DNA of 39,566 nucleotides from Levilactobacillus hammesii DSM 16381 (GCF_001434395.1 NZ_AZFS01000065.1:1-39566), one strand, 5' to 3'. Counted from the first letter of the stretch, positions 24,828 through 34,425 are shown. The notes: generated from the letters alone by a model not told the origin. Numbers and translations are program-made.

Positions 24828-26303
24828 ATGAAAAATAAATTAATTATGGCCATCGCATTAGTGATGGCGCTCGTTGCCGGATGGACCACCACCACGACAA
24901 CCGCACAAGCCGCCACCGATGACTCGTTGGCTAAGGTTCAAAAGAAAGGGACGCTGGTCATGGGGACCTCGCCCGATTATCCACCCTATGAATTCCAAGC
25001 AACCGTTCACGGAAAGAGCCAGGTTGTGGGGATGGACGTTGCCGTTGGGAAAAAGATTGCCAAGGACATGGGCGTTAAGCTGGTTGTCAAATCCATGTCG
25101 TTTGACTCCCTATTAGTCGCCTTGCAGACTGGGAAAGTCGATATGGTCATCTCCGGGATGAACCCAACCCCCGCTCGGCGGAAGAACGTGGACTTCACCC
25201 ATACCTACTATCAAGGTGGGTACAGCATCGTTATCAACAAGAATGACAAGGGTATCTATAAGGATAAGAACTCCTTCGTGGGTAAAACCATTGGGGCCCA
25301 AACCGGTTCAACCATGTACAACGAATCTAAGAAACAAACAACCGGGACGACCGTTAAGGGAATGACCTCCGTTTCCGACCTAATCTTAGGTCTGCAAAGT
25401 CACAAGCTCCAAGGGGTTGCGATGGAAAAGCCATCCGCGCAAGCCTACGTGGCCAACAATAAAGAATTAGCCATGATTCCTAGTAAATTCGATTTAAGTG
25501 CTTCTGATACGAGTGCTTCCGTGGCCTTCGCTAAGGGCTCAACCGCTCTCGTGACCGCCGCCAACAAGTCCGTCGATCAGATTAGAAAGCAGAACCTGGT
25601 CAACAAGGATTACCTGCCTGCCGCTGGGAAATACTTAAAGACCAACACGGTCAACACCAGCATGCTTCACTACTGGAAAGCCTTCCTTAAAGGGATCGAA
25701 TACACCTTAATCATCACCGTTTGTTCCGTCTTCTTTGGATTCATCCTCGGGGTACTCTTGTCCCTGGCACGGATGGCCAAGGGTGGTGTCTTCGCCACGG
25801 CGCTCCGGTGGTTAGCCACGGCCTACGTTGAATTTATTCGGGGCACGCCTATGATGGTTCAAGTCATGTTCGTCTACTTTGGACTGGGCCTTATCGTCAA
25901 CCTCCCCGCGTTAACTTCCGGGATCATCGCCATCTCACTGAACTCTGGTGCCTACATCGCGGAATACATTCGTGGTGGGATCAACTCCGTGGACAAGGGG
26001 CAGACAGAAGCTGCTCGGAGCCTGGGGATGACCAGTGGCTACACCCTGCGTTACGTGGTCTTGCCACAAGCCATTAAGAACATTTGGCCTTCACTGGGTA
26101 ACGAATTCATTACCCTGATCAAGGATAGTTCCATCGTCTCCATCATTGGGGTCTCCGAACTGATCTTCCAAAGCAACATTGTGCGGTCCGACACGTATAG
26201 AGGGGTTGCCCCTATCGCGGTGATCATGGTCCTTTACTTCATCATGACCTTTACTGCCTCACGGATCTTAAACCACTTCGAAAGGAAGATGCAACATGAC
26301 TAA
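24828..26303 (+). CDS. Amino acid ABC transporter, fused substrate-binding protein and permease
   Basis: A 491-residue fusion. Residues 1-29 are a signal sequence (ending TTAQAA). About 35-265 form an SBP_bac_3 domain ([16 protein letters not shown], then [20 protein letters not shown]). About 280-485 form a HisM/GlnP-type permease with the EAA loop ([20 protein letters not shown]). This fused design, which tethers the receptor to the channel, is established for GlnP-type importers of lactic acid bacteria. The substrate is a polar amino acid (Gln/Glu, Arg or His class), not decidable here. AGAGGAG precedes the ATG. It overlaps the ATPase gene by 8 bases. Confidence 0.93.
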   Translation: MKNKLIMAIALVMALVAGWTTTTTTAQAATDDSLAKVQKKGTLVMGTSPDYPPYEFQATVHGKSQVVGMDVAVGKKIAKDMGVKLVVKSMSFDSLLVALQTGKVDMVISGMNPTPARRKNVDFTHTYYQGGYSIVINKNDKGIYKDKNSFVGKTIGAQTGSTMYNESKKQTTGTTVKGMTSVSDLILGLQSHKLQGVAMEKPSAQAYVANNKELAMIPSKFDLSASDTSASVAFAKGSTALVTAANKSVDQIRKQNLVNKDYLPAAGKYLKTNTVNTSMLHYWKAFLKGIEYTLIITVCSVFFGFILGVLLSLARMAKGGVFATALRWLATAYVEFIRGTPMMVQVMFVYFGLGLIVNLPALTSGIIAISLNSGAYIAEYIRGGINSVDKGQTEAARSLGMTSGYTLRYVVLPQAIKNIWPSLGNEFITLIKDSSIVSIIGVSELIFQSNIVRSDTYRGVAPIAVIMVLYFIMTFTASRILNHFERKMQHD

Positions 26304-27036
26304 ACCTATTATTGAGGTCAAGGACCTCGCTAAAAACTTTGGTGATAACCAAGTTCTAAAAAATATTTCAGAACAAGTAAATCCCGGTCAAGTGATCGTG
26401 GTCATCGGCCCTTCCGGTGGTGGGAAGAGTACCTTCTTACGGTGCCTGAACCTCCTCGAAACGCCGACGAGTGGTGAAGTTGACTTTGACGGTCAGGATT
26501 TAACCACGTTGGACACCAAGAAGGTCAACACCTTACGGGAACAAATGGGAATGGTTTTCCAAAACTTCAACCTCTTCCCGAACATGACCGTTCTGGAAAA
26601 CATTAAATTGGCACCGATGAAGGTTAAGGGGGTCAGTGATGCTGACGCCACGAAGCGCGCTCACGAACTGCTCCAACAGGTGAACCTGGATGACCACGCC
26701 GATGCCTTCCCGACCAGCCTATCTGGTGGTCAAGCACAACGGGTAGCCATTGCGCGGGCCCTGGCCATGGATCCCAAGGTCATGTTGTTCGACGAACCCA
26801 CTTCGGCCCTTGATCCCGAAATGGTCGGTGAAGTCCTCAACGTTATGCAGGACCTCGCCCAACAAGGGATGACCATGGTGGTTGTGACTCATGAAATGGG
26901 CTTTGCCAAGTCCGTGGCCGACCGTGTTTGGTTTATGGCCGACGGTTATATTCAGGAAAACAACACGCCCGAAGAATTCTTCAGCAATCCGCAAACGGAA
27001 CGGGCACAAGACTTCCTGTCCAAGATCTTAATGTAA
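26296..27036 (+). CDS. Amino acid ABC transporter ATP-binding protein (GlnQ-like)
   Basis: A 246-residue ABC ATPase of the polar amino acid uptake family. Walker A is [16 protein letters not shown], the Q-loop is [14 protein letters not shown], the signature is [15 protein letters not shown], Walker B is [14 protein letters not shown] and the switch His is in [16 protein letters not shown]. It pairs with the fused receptor/permease to make a complete importer and ends the operon. Confidence 0.95.
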   Translation: MTKPIIEVKDLAKNFGDNQVLKNISEQVNPGQVIVVIGPSGGGKSTFLRCLNLLETPTSGEVDFDGQDLTTLDTKKVNTLREQMGMVFQNFNLFPNMTVLENIKLAPMKVKGVSDADATKRAHELLQQVNLDDHADAFPTSLSGGQAQRVAIARALAMDPKVMLFDEPTSALDPEMVGEVLNVMQDLAQQGMTMVVVTHEMGFAKSVADRVWFMADGYIQENNTPEEFFSNPQTERAQDFLSKILM

Positions 27037-27086
27037 TTCGGTTACTTTAAAAGTTAAACTGTCTCAAGATCTGGGACATCATTCAA

Positions 27087-27135
27087 AAAGCAGTTCTTTC
27101 GGACGGTTAGTCTTCTGAAAGAGCTGCTTTCTTTT
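27087..27135 (+). terminator. Terminator of the amino acid ABC transporter operon
   Basis: AAAGCAGTTCTTTC (27087-27100) pairs with GAAAGAGCTGCTTT (27117-27130), with one G-T pair, followed by CTTTT. Confidence 0.88.
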
Positions 27136-27220
27136 GCCATTCTAGTGCCAAAACGTGGCCACAAGCCCTTTTCGCGCATTATGCCCCACTCTGATCCCCC
27201 TGTTTAAGAGCACAACCATC

Positions 27221-27258
27221 GTAAAAAGCCCTAGCCGTGAATTTACCGGCTAGGGCTT
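27221..27258 (-). terminator. Terminator of the LPXTG surface protein gene
   Basis: AAGCCCTAGCCG (27226-27237) pairs perfectly with CGGCTAGGGCTT (27247-27258). TTTTAC follows on the minus strand. Confidence 0.92.
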
Positions 27259-27271
27259 CTTCTCATCGTGT

Positions 27272-30200
27272 TTAATTGTGCCGCTTCTTGCGATACCCGA
27301 ATAGGCTCAGGCCGCCCACCAGAAGGCCCAGAGCGGACCACCATGGTGTCGTGGCCTCATTGGTCTGTGGCAATGTCGTTTGCGCCGCATTGGCCGGGTC
27401 AGCATTACCAGTGGCTTTAGCCGGCGTGGCCGTCATGGCCTGGCTTGACGCTGCCTGGTTGCCACCAAGCTGTGTCCCGATGATATGGGCACCGGCACCA
27501 CTCGTCACGTCATGACCCAGAACACTCGCTGGATCCTTGAAGCTGATGTCGATGCCTGGCTTAACGGCCACCCCACTGCCACCATCACTGATGACTTCAT
27601 GGTCAGGGGCATCGGGCTCCGTCGGCTTACTTGGCTCTTCGGGATCTGTCGGATCTGTTGGGTCCGTTGGGTCCACTGGATCAGTCGGATCAACTGGACC
27701 CGTGCCGCCGCCAGTGTTCCCATCACCGCCATCACCGCCACCGGTCGTCTTCGCCACAACATTCAACAGAACGGTTGTGGTCGCGTCATCGCCATAGCGT
27801 AAGGTAACCTGGTAGACGCCAGGCGTGGTTAAATCGGCCTTTCCTAAGTCCACGGTAATTTCGCTACTATCGACCGCTTGACCGTTGGTATCCGTAGCGG
27901 TCGCCTTGAAATCACTAGCGGTCGGTGCCGCATCCCCAACGGTCATCGTGTAGTTACTCCCGGTCACGACCGCAGGAACTGCCGTAATCGTCAGTGAACC
28001 GAGCGTGGCACTGCCAACTTGGTAGTTGGAGTTGAGTCCATCCGTATGCAAGAGGTAAGCATAGGTGCCCGCAGTCTTGCCGGGTGTCCGGGTCACCGTC
28101 AATCCGGAATCCGTGACGGGATTACCCTTGCTATCCACAATGGTCACCTGCGCTGCGGGTTCCTTTGAACCGGCAGCCATGGTTTGGTCCGCAACCGTCA
28201 CCGTCAGTGGCGCCTTTTCAATCGTCAACGCGCCGAGCACGGAGTTGTCGGCAATCGTGTAATTCTTGCTCATGTTCGACTTATCCAGGGTGTAGTCGTA
28301 GGTGCCCGCATTGGTGCCAGCAACCCGCGTTACCGTCACGCCAGAATCGGTGATCGTCTTGCCCGTAGCGTCCTTAATGGTCACTTGGGCTGCAGGTTCG
28401 CTATCGCCGTATATCATCGACTGGCTACCCACGTTGACCGTCAGTGCGGCTGGTGCAATCGTCAACGTGGCAATCGACTTGGACCCCGTCCAATCATAGT
28501 TGGAAACGGCCGGTGTTTCAGCGACCAATCGCGCCCAAGCCGCGGGGTTGACCACGACCTGGTAAGTGCCCGCATTGGCAAAGTCTGCCGCGTTATCGTC
28601 ACTCAGGAGGACTTGTTTACCGTTGTCATCCGTGTACGCCAGCGTGAGATCGCCGTCCTTAAGCGTGTAAGGCAGATCATTACTCAGCGCAGCGTTGAAA
28701 TTAGCCATATCCAGTGTTGGCGTTTCGCCATTGTAAGTGGTCGTCTGGTTACCACTAACCGTGTAGGTCGCCGTCCGTTTCTCAACGGTCACCAGAGCCA
28801 CGGCCGAATTACTCCCATAACTGTAGGTGACTTGATAAGTCCCCACTTTGTTCGTGACATCACCAGCTGCAACATTCACCGGATCGCCATTGGCATCGAC
28901 GACCACCTTGCCATTGGCATCTAGTTGATTGATCTTAACGTCCAGGTCCTTAATGGTAAGTACGCCATTGCCTGGGGTAATGGCGCTCACCAGGTTATCT
29001 CCCGGCGTCCACTGGTCACCGTAGAAGACCGTCGAGTTATGCACCTTAATATCCGGATTGTCCATCACAACCTGATACTGGCCGGTATAGGTAGTGCCAT
29101 TGTCGCTCATCGACCAGTTAAACGTAAACTGGTCGACGCCCGCCGGCACGTCAAACGTGCCATCGCTATTGAGCGTTACCCCCGCCGTCAACTTACTAAT
29201 ATTAGCACTCGTGACGGCCTTACCACCCAGGTCTACAGTAAAGAGATCGGCCAGTGAAACCGTGGCCTTTTTGGCAAAGTAGTAAGCACTCTGGTTCAAC
29301 GCCAGACTGGAAGTCCCTGCGCCAGCATTTAAAGTATGAATTTGATTGTAACTAAAAGCATTCGCGCCCACTTGATTAACCGTATCCGGCAGACTAACCC
29401 CCTGCAATTGGTTTCCGAAGAAAGCCATCTGGCCGATGGCCGTCAGGGTCGTTGGGAAGCTGACCGATCCCGTCAATTTGTTGTAGATAAAGGCACTATC
29501 CCCAACCGATTGAAGGTTTTCATTCAAGTCAACGCCGGTTAGATTGTTAGCAGCAAACGCCAAATTTCCAATCGTTGTCAAATTCGTCGGTAGCGTTAAT
29601 TCCCCAGTCAAGCCGGCGTATTCGAAGGCACCATTGCCGATAGTCGTTAAACTCGTCGCCCCCGTCATATCAATCGTCTGGAGCGCTTGATCATAGGTAA
29701 AGGCATTGGCTCCGATGCTAACTAAACCAGCCGGCAAGACGATGCTGGGTAGACTGGTGGCTGACAGAAAGGCCTGGTCGCCGATTGACGTCAGGTTAGC
29801 TGGCAACGTGACCGTCTTCAATGCTGTGTCATAGATAAAGGCACTCTTACCAATGGTCACGGGTTGCGTGCCATCGGTAAAGGTTACCGTTTGTAAGCCA
29901 TGGTTCGTGCTGAAGGCAAAGTCCCCCAGCGTTGTCAGACTGGCCGGCAGCGTCACGTCCGTCAAACCGTTATCATTTTCAAACGCATGTGCGCCAATGG
30001 TCGTCAAATTCCCATTAGCCGCAAAGTTTAATGTTGCTAGCTGGGTATTGGCCGAAAAGGCACCATCCTTAATGGTAACCAAGCTTTCCGGCAGATCCAG
30101 GCTGGTCAGGCCATCGTAGGTAAACGCGTTTTCACCAATGGTCTGGAGTTGGCTGCCGGCTGCAAAGGTCAGGTTAGCGAGATTATTGTCTTGAATAAAG

Positions 30201-31678
30201 GCACTATCCCCGATCGACGTTACGCCAGACGGAATCGTCACACTCTTCAATTCAGAGATGGAGGCAAAGGCCTTGGTTCCGATCGTTTGCAGACTGTTAG
30301 GCAGCGATAGAGTAGCGAGACGCGTGCTGTAGAAGGCATTGTCTCCGATTGTGGTAACTGCCGTGTTACTCAGGTCAGCCGCAGTCAACGGATCGTATTC
30401 AAAGGCCTCACTCCCGATGGTTTTCAGGTTCTTGGAAAAAGTCACGTTAGCCAGTGGGTTGCTTTCAAAAGCCTGATCACCGATGGTCGTCACGCTATCT
30501 GGTAAGACCAGCGTGGTTAACGCGTCACTAACAAACGCTTGATTGCCAATGGTCTGTAAGGTTTGGTTCTGACTCAAATCAATCGTCGATAACGTATTGA
30601 GATAGGAGAAGGCGTTATTGGCAATGGATGTGATGCCATTTTCAATAATTAACGTTTTTAGATTTTTAGTGTTACCGTAAACCGAATTGAACCCCTCACC
30701 AATCCCCGTAACGTTTAAAACCTGACCGTTAGAATCGGTAATCGTTGATGGAATAACCAGCGTGTCACCGACATCATGGTACGCACCGGTGATGGTCACC
30801 GTGCCATCCGCGTTCTTGACGTACGTCAAATTGCTAGGATCCGCAACGGGAACCGCCGTCGTACGTAACCCACGAAGAAGGCTGGTCGTGTCAGCAGCCA
30901 TATTAAGGTTCAGCGCCTCAGTCTTGAATAACGACTGGTTGGCCGCAAAATTCGCGGTCAGCAATGATCCAACCTCTCCCGAACCAAGCTCGGCTGCCTT
31001 AAAATTGGTGAGGTTAGACGTGTCGTCGACCTTAATAGTCGTCTCGGTATCAGGTACGACGGGCGTATCATCCGGCACAACTGATGACTCACTGGTGCCA
31101 GCATCCCCTGACTTTGCCGGATTTCCAGTGGTACCGCTGCCATTTTCGACAGTTTCTCCCGACGCTTTGTTTCCAGCAGGCGCGGTTCCTGGATTATCGC
31201 CAGTGCCTTCCCCGTTTTCCGACACCTCACCAGGATTCGAGATCGTGCTAGTATCCCCACTGGTTCCCCCATCATTATTTGGGGCGGTCTCCTCATTGTT
31301 GGTGAGGTCACTCGTGTTTGACACGTCGTTTTTGTCACTAGTCGACGTATTTGGGGTCACATCTGAACCAGCGGCCGCCCCAGAAGAAGTGCTTTTCGTG
31401 TCATCGTTTTCGGCCACATTAGGCGTTGTGTCACCCGTATTGCCTTTTTCACTCGCTGTCGTGGCCGCTACGGTCGTTTTCTGTAATGTTACCGTACTAT
31501 CCGGATCAGCGGTATGGTCACTTGTTTGTGTCGCTTCAGCCCCCACTGTGGTCGTATCCGCGTGAGCCAATGTATCTTGGCCAACCGACGTCCCCAAACC
31601 AATTGCCGCGACTGTAATCGCAGCGAAAACCCAGTGTTTCCCATCCTTGTACATCTTGTAGTGTTCTTTTACCGCCAT
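27272..31678 (-). CDS. LPXTG-type cell-wall-anchored protein with leucine-rich and MBG-like repeats
   Basis: About 1468 residues. The N terminus is a KxYKxGKxW signal peptide (EHYKMYKDGKHWVFAAITV), cleaved near Ala-His-Ala. A Ser/Thr/Asp/Gly-rich linker of about 180 residues follows. Then come 19 BspA-type LRR_5 repeats of about 22-27 residues, each with a core like TTIGDQAFESNPL (about residues 310-820). Several beta-rich domains follow, including MBG-type copies (MIYGDSEPAAQVTI, then MAAGSKEPAAQVTI). A DPTDP-repeat wall spanner, LPQTNE, a hydrophobic helix and YRKKRHN complete it. LPQTxE is the known lactobacillar variant of the sortase A signal. It probably mediates adhesion or aggregation (family inference). 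AGAGGAG is 8 bases before the ATG at 31676-31678. Confidence 0.93.
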   Translation of the reverse strand: MAVKEHYKMYKDGKHWVFAAITVAAIGLGTSVGQDTLAHADTTTVGAEATQTSDHTADPDSTVTLQKTTVAATTASEKGNTGDTTPNVAENDDTKSTSSGAAAGSDVTPNTSTSDKNDVSNTSDLTNNEETAPNNDGGTSGDTSTISNPGEVSENGEGTGDNPGTAPAGNKASGETVENGSGTTGNPAKSGDAGTSESSVVPDDTPVVPDTETTIKVDDTSNLTNFKAAELGSGEVGSLLTANFAANQSLFKTEALNLNMAADTTSLLRGLRTTAVPVADPSNLTYVKNADGTVTITGAYHDVGDTLVIPSTITDSNGQVLNVTGIGEGFNSVYGNTKNLKTLIIENGITSIANNAFSYLNTLSTIDLSQNQTLQTIGNQAFVSDALTTLVLPDSVTTIGDQAFESNPLANVTFSKNLKTIGSEAFEYDPLTAADLSNTAVTTIGDNAFYSTRLATLSLPNSLQTIGTKAFASISELKSVTIPSGVTSIGDSAFIQDNNLANLTFAAGSQLQTIGENAFTYDGLTSLDLPESLVTIKDGAFSANTQLATLNFAANGNLTTIGAHAFENDNGLTDVTLPASLTTLGDFAFSTNHGLQTVTFTDGTQPVTIGKSAFIYDTALKTVTLPANLTSIGDQAFLSATSLPSIVLPAGLVSIGANAFTYDQALQTIDMTGATSLTTIGNGAFEYAGLTGELTLPTNLTTIGNLAFAANNLTGVDLNENLQSVGDSAFIYNKLTGSVSFPTTLTAIGQMAFFGNQLQGVSLPDTVNQVGANAFSYNQIHTLNAGAGTSSLALNQSAYYFAKKATVSLADLFTVDLGGKAVTSANISKLTAGVTLNSDGTFDVPAGVDQFTFNWSMSDNGTTYTGQYQVVMDNPDIKVHNSTVFYGDQWTPGDNLVSAITPGNGVLTIKDLDVKINQLDANGKVVVDANGDPVNVAAGDVTNKVGTYQVTYSYGSNSAVALVTVEKRTATYTVSGNQTTTYNGETPTLDMANFNAALSNDLPYTLKDGDLTLAYTDDNGKQVLLSDDNAADFANAGTYQVVVNPAAWARLVAETPAVSNYDWTGSKSIATLTIAPAALTVNVGSQSMIYGDSEPAAQVTIKDATGKTITDSGVTVTRVAGTNAGTYDYTLDKSNMSKNYTIADNSVLGALTIEKAPLTVTVADQTMAAGSKEPAAQVTIVDSKGNPVTDSGLTVTRTPGKTAGTYAYLLHTDGLNSNYQVGSATLGSLTITAVPAVVTGSNYTMTVGDAAPTASDFKATATDTNGQAVDSSEITVDLGKADLTTPGVYQVTLRYGDDATTTVLLNVVAKTTGGGDGGDGNTGGGTGPVDPTDPVDPTDPTDPTDPEEPSKPTEPDAPDHEVISDGGSGVAVKPGIDISFKDPASVLGHDVTSGAGAHIIGTQLGGNQAASSQAMTATPAKATGNADPANAAQTTLPQTNEATTPWWSALGLLVGGLSLFGYRKKRHN

Positions 31679-31721
31679 GGTAATTGCTCCTCTCAAAAAA
31701 GACCAGGCTAGCCAACCCGGC

Positions 31722-31746
31722 CGTTACCTCGCAACTTCAGGTAACG
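31722..31746 (-). promoter_or_regulatory. 5'-UTR hairpin of the surface protein mRNA
   Basis: CGTTACCT (31722-31729) and AGGTAACG (31739-31746) form a perfect 8-bp stem with a 9-base loop in the untranslated leader. A weak GC-rich hairpin and six T residues follow towards the gene (about 31696-31720), which could act as an attenuator. Function is speculative. Confidence 0.45.
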
Positions 31747-31767
31747 AACCCTTACTCTCAATTCAAT

Positions 31768-31795
31768 ATTTTAACGACTGGCTTTATTTGTGCAA
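31768..31795 (-). promoter_or_regulatory. Promoter of the surface protein gene
   Basis: Minus strand -35 TTGCAC (31790-31795), 16-bp spacer, -10 TAAAAT (31768-31773). The -35 sits in the first of two GTTGCACAAATAA repeats. Confidence 0.55.
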
Positions 31796-31815
31796 CTAAT
31801 TCTTATTTGTGCAAC
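31784..31815 (-). repeat. Tandem 13-bp direct repeat at the surface protein promoter
   Basis: Minus strand GTTGCACAAATAA occurs twice (31784-31796 and 31803-31815) with a 19-bp period. The proximal copy contains the -35 hexamer. Confidence 0.8.
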
Positions 31816-32020
31816 CAAGTTAGTCCCTCAACCTTATTAAATAGCCAACCGTCAAGTTCAAGCTTTGATTTACAGTTTGAAATAATTTCTCTTATTTTAT
31901 AACGTCTCACTAGTTGGGGTCAATTACTTTTCTAGAAAAAGGTTAATTATTTTAACGATATCATCCGCTAACCAACTCGACAGGGGGTGTTGGATTCTAT
32001 AGGTTAATTAGTCACGCTAA
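31816..32020. other. AT-rich intergenic region
   Basis: Together with the promoter region above, about 390 bases lie between the surface protein gene and the next gene (32068). Beyond the promoter, repeats and terminator listed separately I see no gene or structured element; the bases are AT-rich and probably belong to the surface protein's upstream region. Confidence 0.6.
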
Positions 32021-32049
32021 AAAAGCTCGAGACACTTCATCTCGAGCTT
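32017..32049 (-). terminator. Terminator of the unrecognised membrane protein gene
   Basis: AAGCTCGAGA (32023-32032) pairs perfectly with TCTCGAGCTT (32040-32049), followed on the minus strand by TTTTAG. Confidence 0.9.
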
Positions 32050-32067
32050 ACATATTGGTTAATATTA

Positions 32068-32901
32068 TTAGTTTGTACGGAACGTTCGGTGACCCAGCAT
32101 AACTAACAAACCCAGGACAATCTCAGCGACACCGGCAAATATAATCACGCCGATACCACTACGGCCGACCGTGGTGATCATACTCGTGACGGTTGCCGTT
32201 GACGTAGGAACCAGTGATGGGAGTAAGTAGTAGCCAACTGCCCCAATAACTCCCGTCAACAATCCCCCCACTGCCAAGCCCGGTCCCAGGCTGGCCATGA
32301 CGTGATGCACACTGAACGCGTAGATCACGGTCACAATAGCCAACAACACCGTGGCAATCATCAACCAAAAATCAAGCGTCTTCGCTTTTTGAATCTTAGC
32401 TGACGCTTGGCTCATTGCCGACGTACTGAAGGCGGCTTGCACCACCTTTTTCGCCTCCTTAACCAGTGCCGTGGTCATCCCCGCCGTGGCGGTAACGCCC
32501 ATGGTCTGGGCTTGAGTACTGATAGCGTTCGTCAGTTCCGTGTTATCAATGGTTGTCGTGCTCGTCTCTCCATAGAGTTGTGCAACCCCCTGTGCCAGAT
32601 AGGGCTGAACGATCCCCGACGTCACGGGATTGCCACTGACGCCCAGACTCTCCAGCTCGTTGTTTAACTGGTTAACGACCTTCTGTCCGACATCAGACCG
32701 GGAAACCACACCGGCCGTATAGTTGGCGTTAAAAACGGTCACTTTCAAACCAATCGACAGGGTAAAGAGCATCACCAAGATGGCCACCCACCGTGCCAAA
32801 GCAGGTCGGCGCTGATACGTTTGTTGCGGTTCTTGTGGTTGTTGCCGCGGGTTTTCCGGCTCATCTGAATGATAACGCGCCATCCGACTATTTTCACTCA
32901 C
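32068..32901 (-). CDS. Unrecognised membrane protein with four transmembrane segments
   Basis: About 277 residues; I do not recognise the family. A polar cytoplasmic N terminus rich in Gln, Pro and Arg leads to TM1 (about residues 34-52, ARWVAILVMLFTLSIGL). An outside domain of about 110 residues (GVVSRSDVGQKVVNQLNNEL and following) is followed by three clustered helices near the C terminus. The layout suggests an envelope sensor or small permease-like protein, but no motif decides. The start is a GTG at 32899-32901 with GGAGG 8 bases upstream; an ATG six codons later lacks a ribosome binding site, and the frame running to 32985 has no supporting signal. It is monocistronic, with its own terminator, downstream of ccpA. 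Confidence 0.78.
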   Translation of the reverse strand: MSENSRMARYHSDEPENPRQQPQEPQQTYQRRPALARWVAILVMLFTLSIGLKVTVFNANYTAGVVSRSDVGQKVVNQLNNELESLGVSGNPVTSGIVQPYLAQGVAQLYGETSTTTIDNTELTNAISTQAQTMGVTATAGMTTALVKEAKKVVQAAFSTSAMSQASAKIQKAKTLDFWLMIATVLLAIVTVIYAFSVHHVMASLGPGLAVGGLLTGVIGAVGYYLLPSLVPTSTATVTSMITTVGRSGIGVIIFAGVAEIVLGLLVMLGHRTFRTN

Positions 32902-33207
32902 CAACACCACCTCCAATTCGTTCAATCTCTCACGACAGTCCGTCACAGCTAGTTTCGTCTCACAGGTTGCCCTGGCGACTCGCACTGATGACCCCGACTA
33001 ATCCGTGCATAATTGCCTATTATTGTAGCACATCCATCCGGGATAAACGTTAAGCTGGCCTTAATTTTAAGGCAAATCCACCAAGGATGACCGAACGCTT
33101 GACACCCGGACGACAAACACCTTCTGACTGCGGCTATCTATCAGGCCCTCCCCTTTCATCATAAGCAAAAGGACCCGAAAGTCTCCCTTCGCGCCCTCTG
33201 TCGTCAA
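32902..33207 (-). other. Intergenic region between ccpA and the membrane protein gene
   Basis: About 306 bases without a gene. A minus-strand -10-like TACAAT (33022-33027) with poor -35 may drive the membrane protein. A weak, bulged hairpin near 33167-33190 followed by TTTTGC may end ccpA transcripts. Nothing else is convincing. Confidence 0.45.
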
Positions 33208-34209
33208 CTACTTCGTTGAGCTGCGCTTCATCAGCCCGTAAGGCAAGATGACCGTGTTTTCATCAACGGTTTCGTTGTTCATTAACTTAGTTAACAACCG
33301 CATGGCAACGGCACCAATATCGTAGAGGGGTTGGGTGATGGAACTCATCTTAGGCCGAACCAACTCCGTCAACTTGGTATCATTACTCGTGATCACTTCA
33401 AATTCGTCTGGCACGGCAACGCCCGCATCAGTCAAACCATTCATCACCCCAGCAGCCAATTCATCGTCACCAACAAAAGCGGCGGTGGCACCGGCAGCAT
33501 TCAGTGCAGGTTCCAAGGATTGGCCTGCCTTGTAGGTGTAGTCCGTTTCAAAGACCAGCTTGTCATCGTAAGCGATCCCGGCATCTTTCAAGGCCTTCTT
33601 GTAACCTTTCAACCGGTAATCATGGTTGATGGCTTGGTCCATGGAACCTGAAACAAAGGCAATCTTTTCGTTACCATGATCGATCAGGTTCTTGACGGCT
33701 TCCGCCACAGCGGCAACGTAGTCGATGTTAACGCTAGGTTGGGTCTTTTCGGCGTCAACTGAACCAGCCAAGACGATTGGTGCCTTAGAACGACGGAATT
33801 CTTCCCGTAATTCATCGGTGACTTGGTTCCCCATGAAAATGATCCCGTCAACTTGCTTGGCCATCAAAGTGTTCAACACCTGAACTTCTTTACCGCCGTT
33901 TTCATCGGAGTTGGTCAGGATAATATTGTATTTGTACATCATGGCAATATCATCGATCCCCCGTGCTAATGAGGAGAAGTAGGCGTTGGTCACATCGGGG
34001 ATGATAACCCCAATGGTCGTGGTCTTTTTACTTGCTAAGCCCCGTGCAACGGCATTTGGCCGGTAGTCAAGTCGGTCAATAACCTCCAAAACTTTCTTAC
34101 GCGTAGCTGGTTTGACATTAGGATTACCGTTAACGACCCGTGAAACGGTGGCCATTGAGACCGCCGCCTCGCGCGCCACATCATAAATAGTTACTGTTTG
34201 TTTTTCCAT
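33208..34209 (-). CDS. ccpA: Catabolite control protein A
   Basis: A 333-residue LacI-family regulator. The N-terminal helix-turn-helix is VTIYDVAREAAVSMATVSRV, with hinge helix NAVARGLASKKTTTIGVIIP. The periplasmic-binding-like core carries the CcpA-typical NIILTNSDENGGKE, DGIIFMG and GYKKAL segments. With HPr phosphorylated on Ser46 it binds cre sites to impose carbon catabolite repression or activation. The ATG at 34207-34209 with AAAGGGC upstream matches the family start; the frame runs 13 codons further without support. It is divergent from pepQ, the standard lactobacillar arrangement. Confidence 0.97.
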   Translation of the reverse strand: MEKQTVTIYDVAREAAVSMATVSRVVNGNPNVKPATRKKVLEVIDRLDYRPNAVARGLASKKTTTIGVIIPDVTNAYFSSLARGIDDIAMMYKYNIILTNSDENGGKEVQVLNTLMAKQVDGIIFMGNQVTDELREEFRRSKAPIVLAGSVDAEKTQPSVNIDYVAAVAEAVKNLIDHGNEKIAFVSGSMDQAINHDYRLKGYKKALKDAGIAYDDKLVFETDYTYKAGQSLEPALNAAGATAAFVGDDELAAGVMNGLTDAGVAVPDEFEVITSNDTKLTELVRPKMSSITQPLYDIGAVAMRLLTKLMNNETVDENTVILPYGLMKRSSTK

Positions 34210-34269
34210 AGCGAGAGCCCTTTCTTTCTTGTTTTGATTTGTTTTCATTCGTTTTCAAGCAACTTGACC

Positions 34270-34298
34270 AGTATACAGAAATGTTTTCATGGGTGCAA
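34270..34298 (-). promoter_or_regulatory. ccpA promoter
   Basis: Minus strand -35 TTGCAC (34293-34298), 17-bp spacer ending in TG, -10 TATACT (34270-34275). Confidence 0.8.
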
Positions 34299-34301
34299 GA
34301 G

Positions 34302-34315
34302 TGAAAACGCTTTCA
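34302..34315. promoter_or_regulatory. cre site in the ccpA-pepQ intergenic region
   Basis: TGAAAACGCTTTCA matches the cre consensus TGWAANCGNTNWCA at every position. It sits directly upstream of the ccpA -35, consistent with CcpA autoregulation and possibly control of pepQ. Confidence 0.92.
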
Positions 34316-34389
34316 CATCAAAGAATACCTTATTTTCACAGAATTTTCAAGGCAGAACCCCTATATTCCCAAATTAAACACGTAATTGA

Positions 34390-34398
34390 TGGTATACT
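34390..34398 (+). promoter_or_regulatory. Extended -10 promoter of pepQ
   Basis: TGGTATACT (TGnTATACT) 27 bases before the ATG; the -35 region is weak. Confidence 0.65.
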
Positions 34399-34425
34399 AA
34401 TGACATTAATTGAAGGGGTGATTTC

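Noticed and set aside
28184-28924. 246-codon antisense frame within the surface protein gene
   Set aside because: Composition follows the opposite strand; no start signals and no recognisable domain.
30762-31565. 267-codon open frame antisense to the surface protein gene
   Set aside because: It is a mirror of the Ser/Thr/Asp-rich repeats of the real gene, has no ribosome binding site or promoter, and encodes low-complexity sequence.
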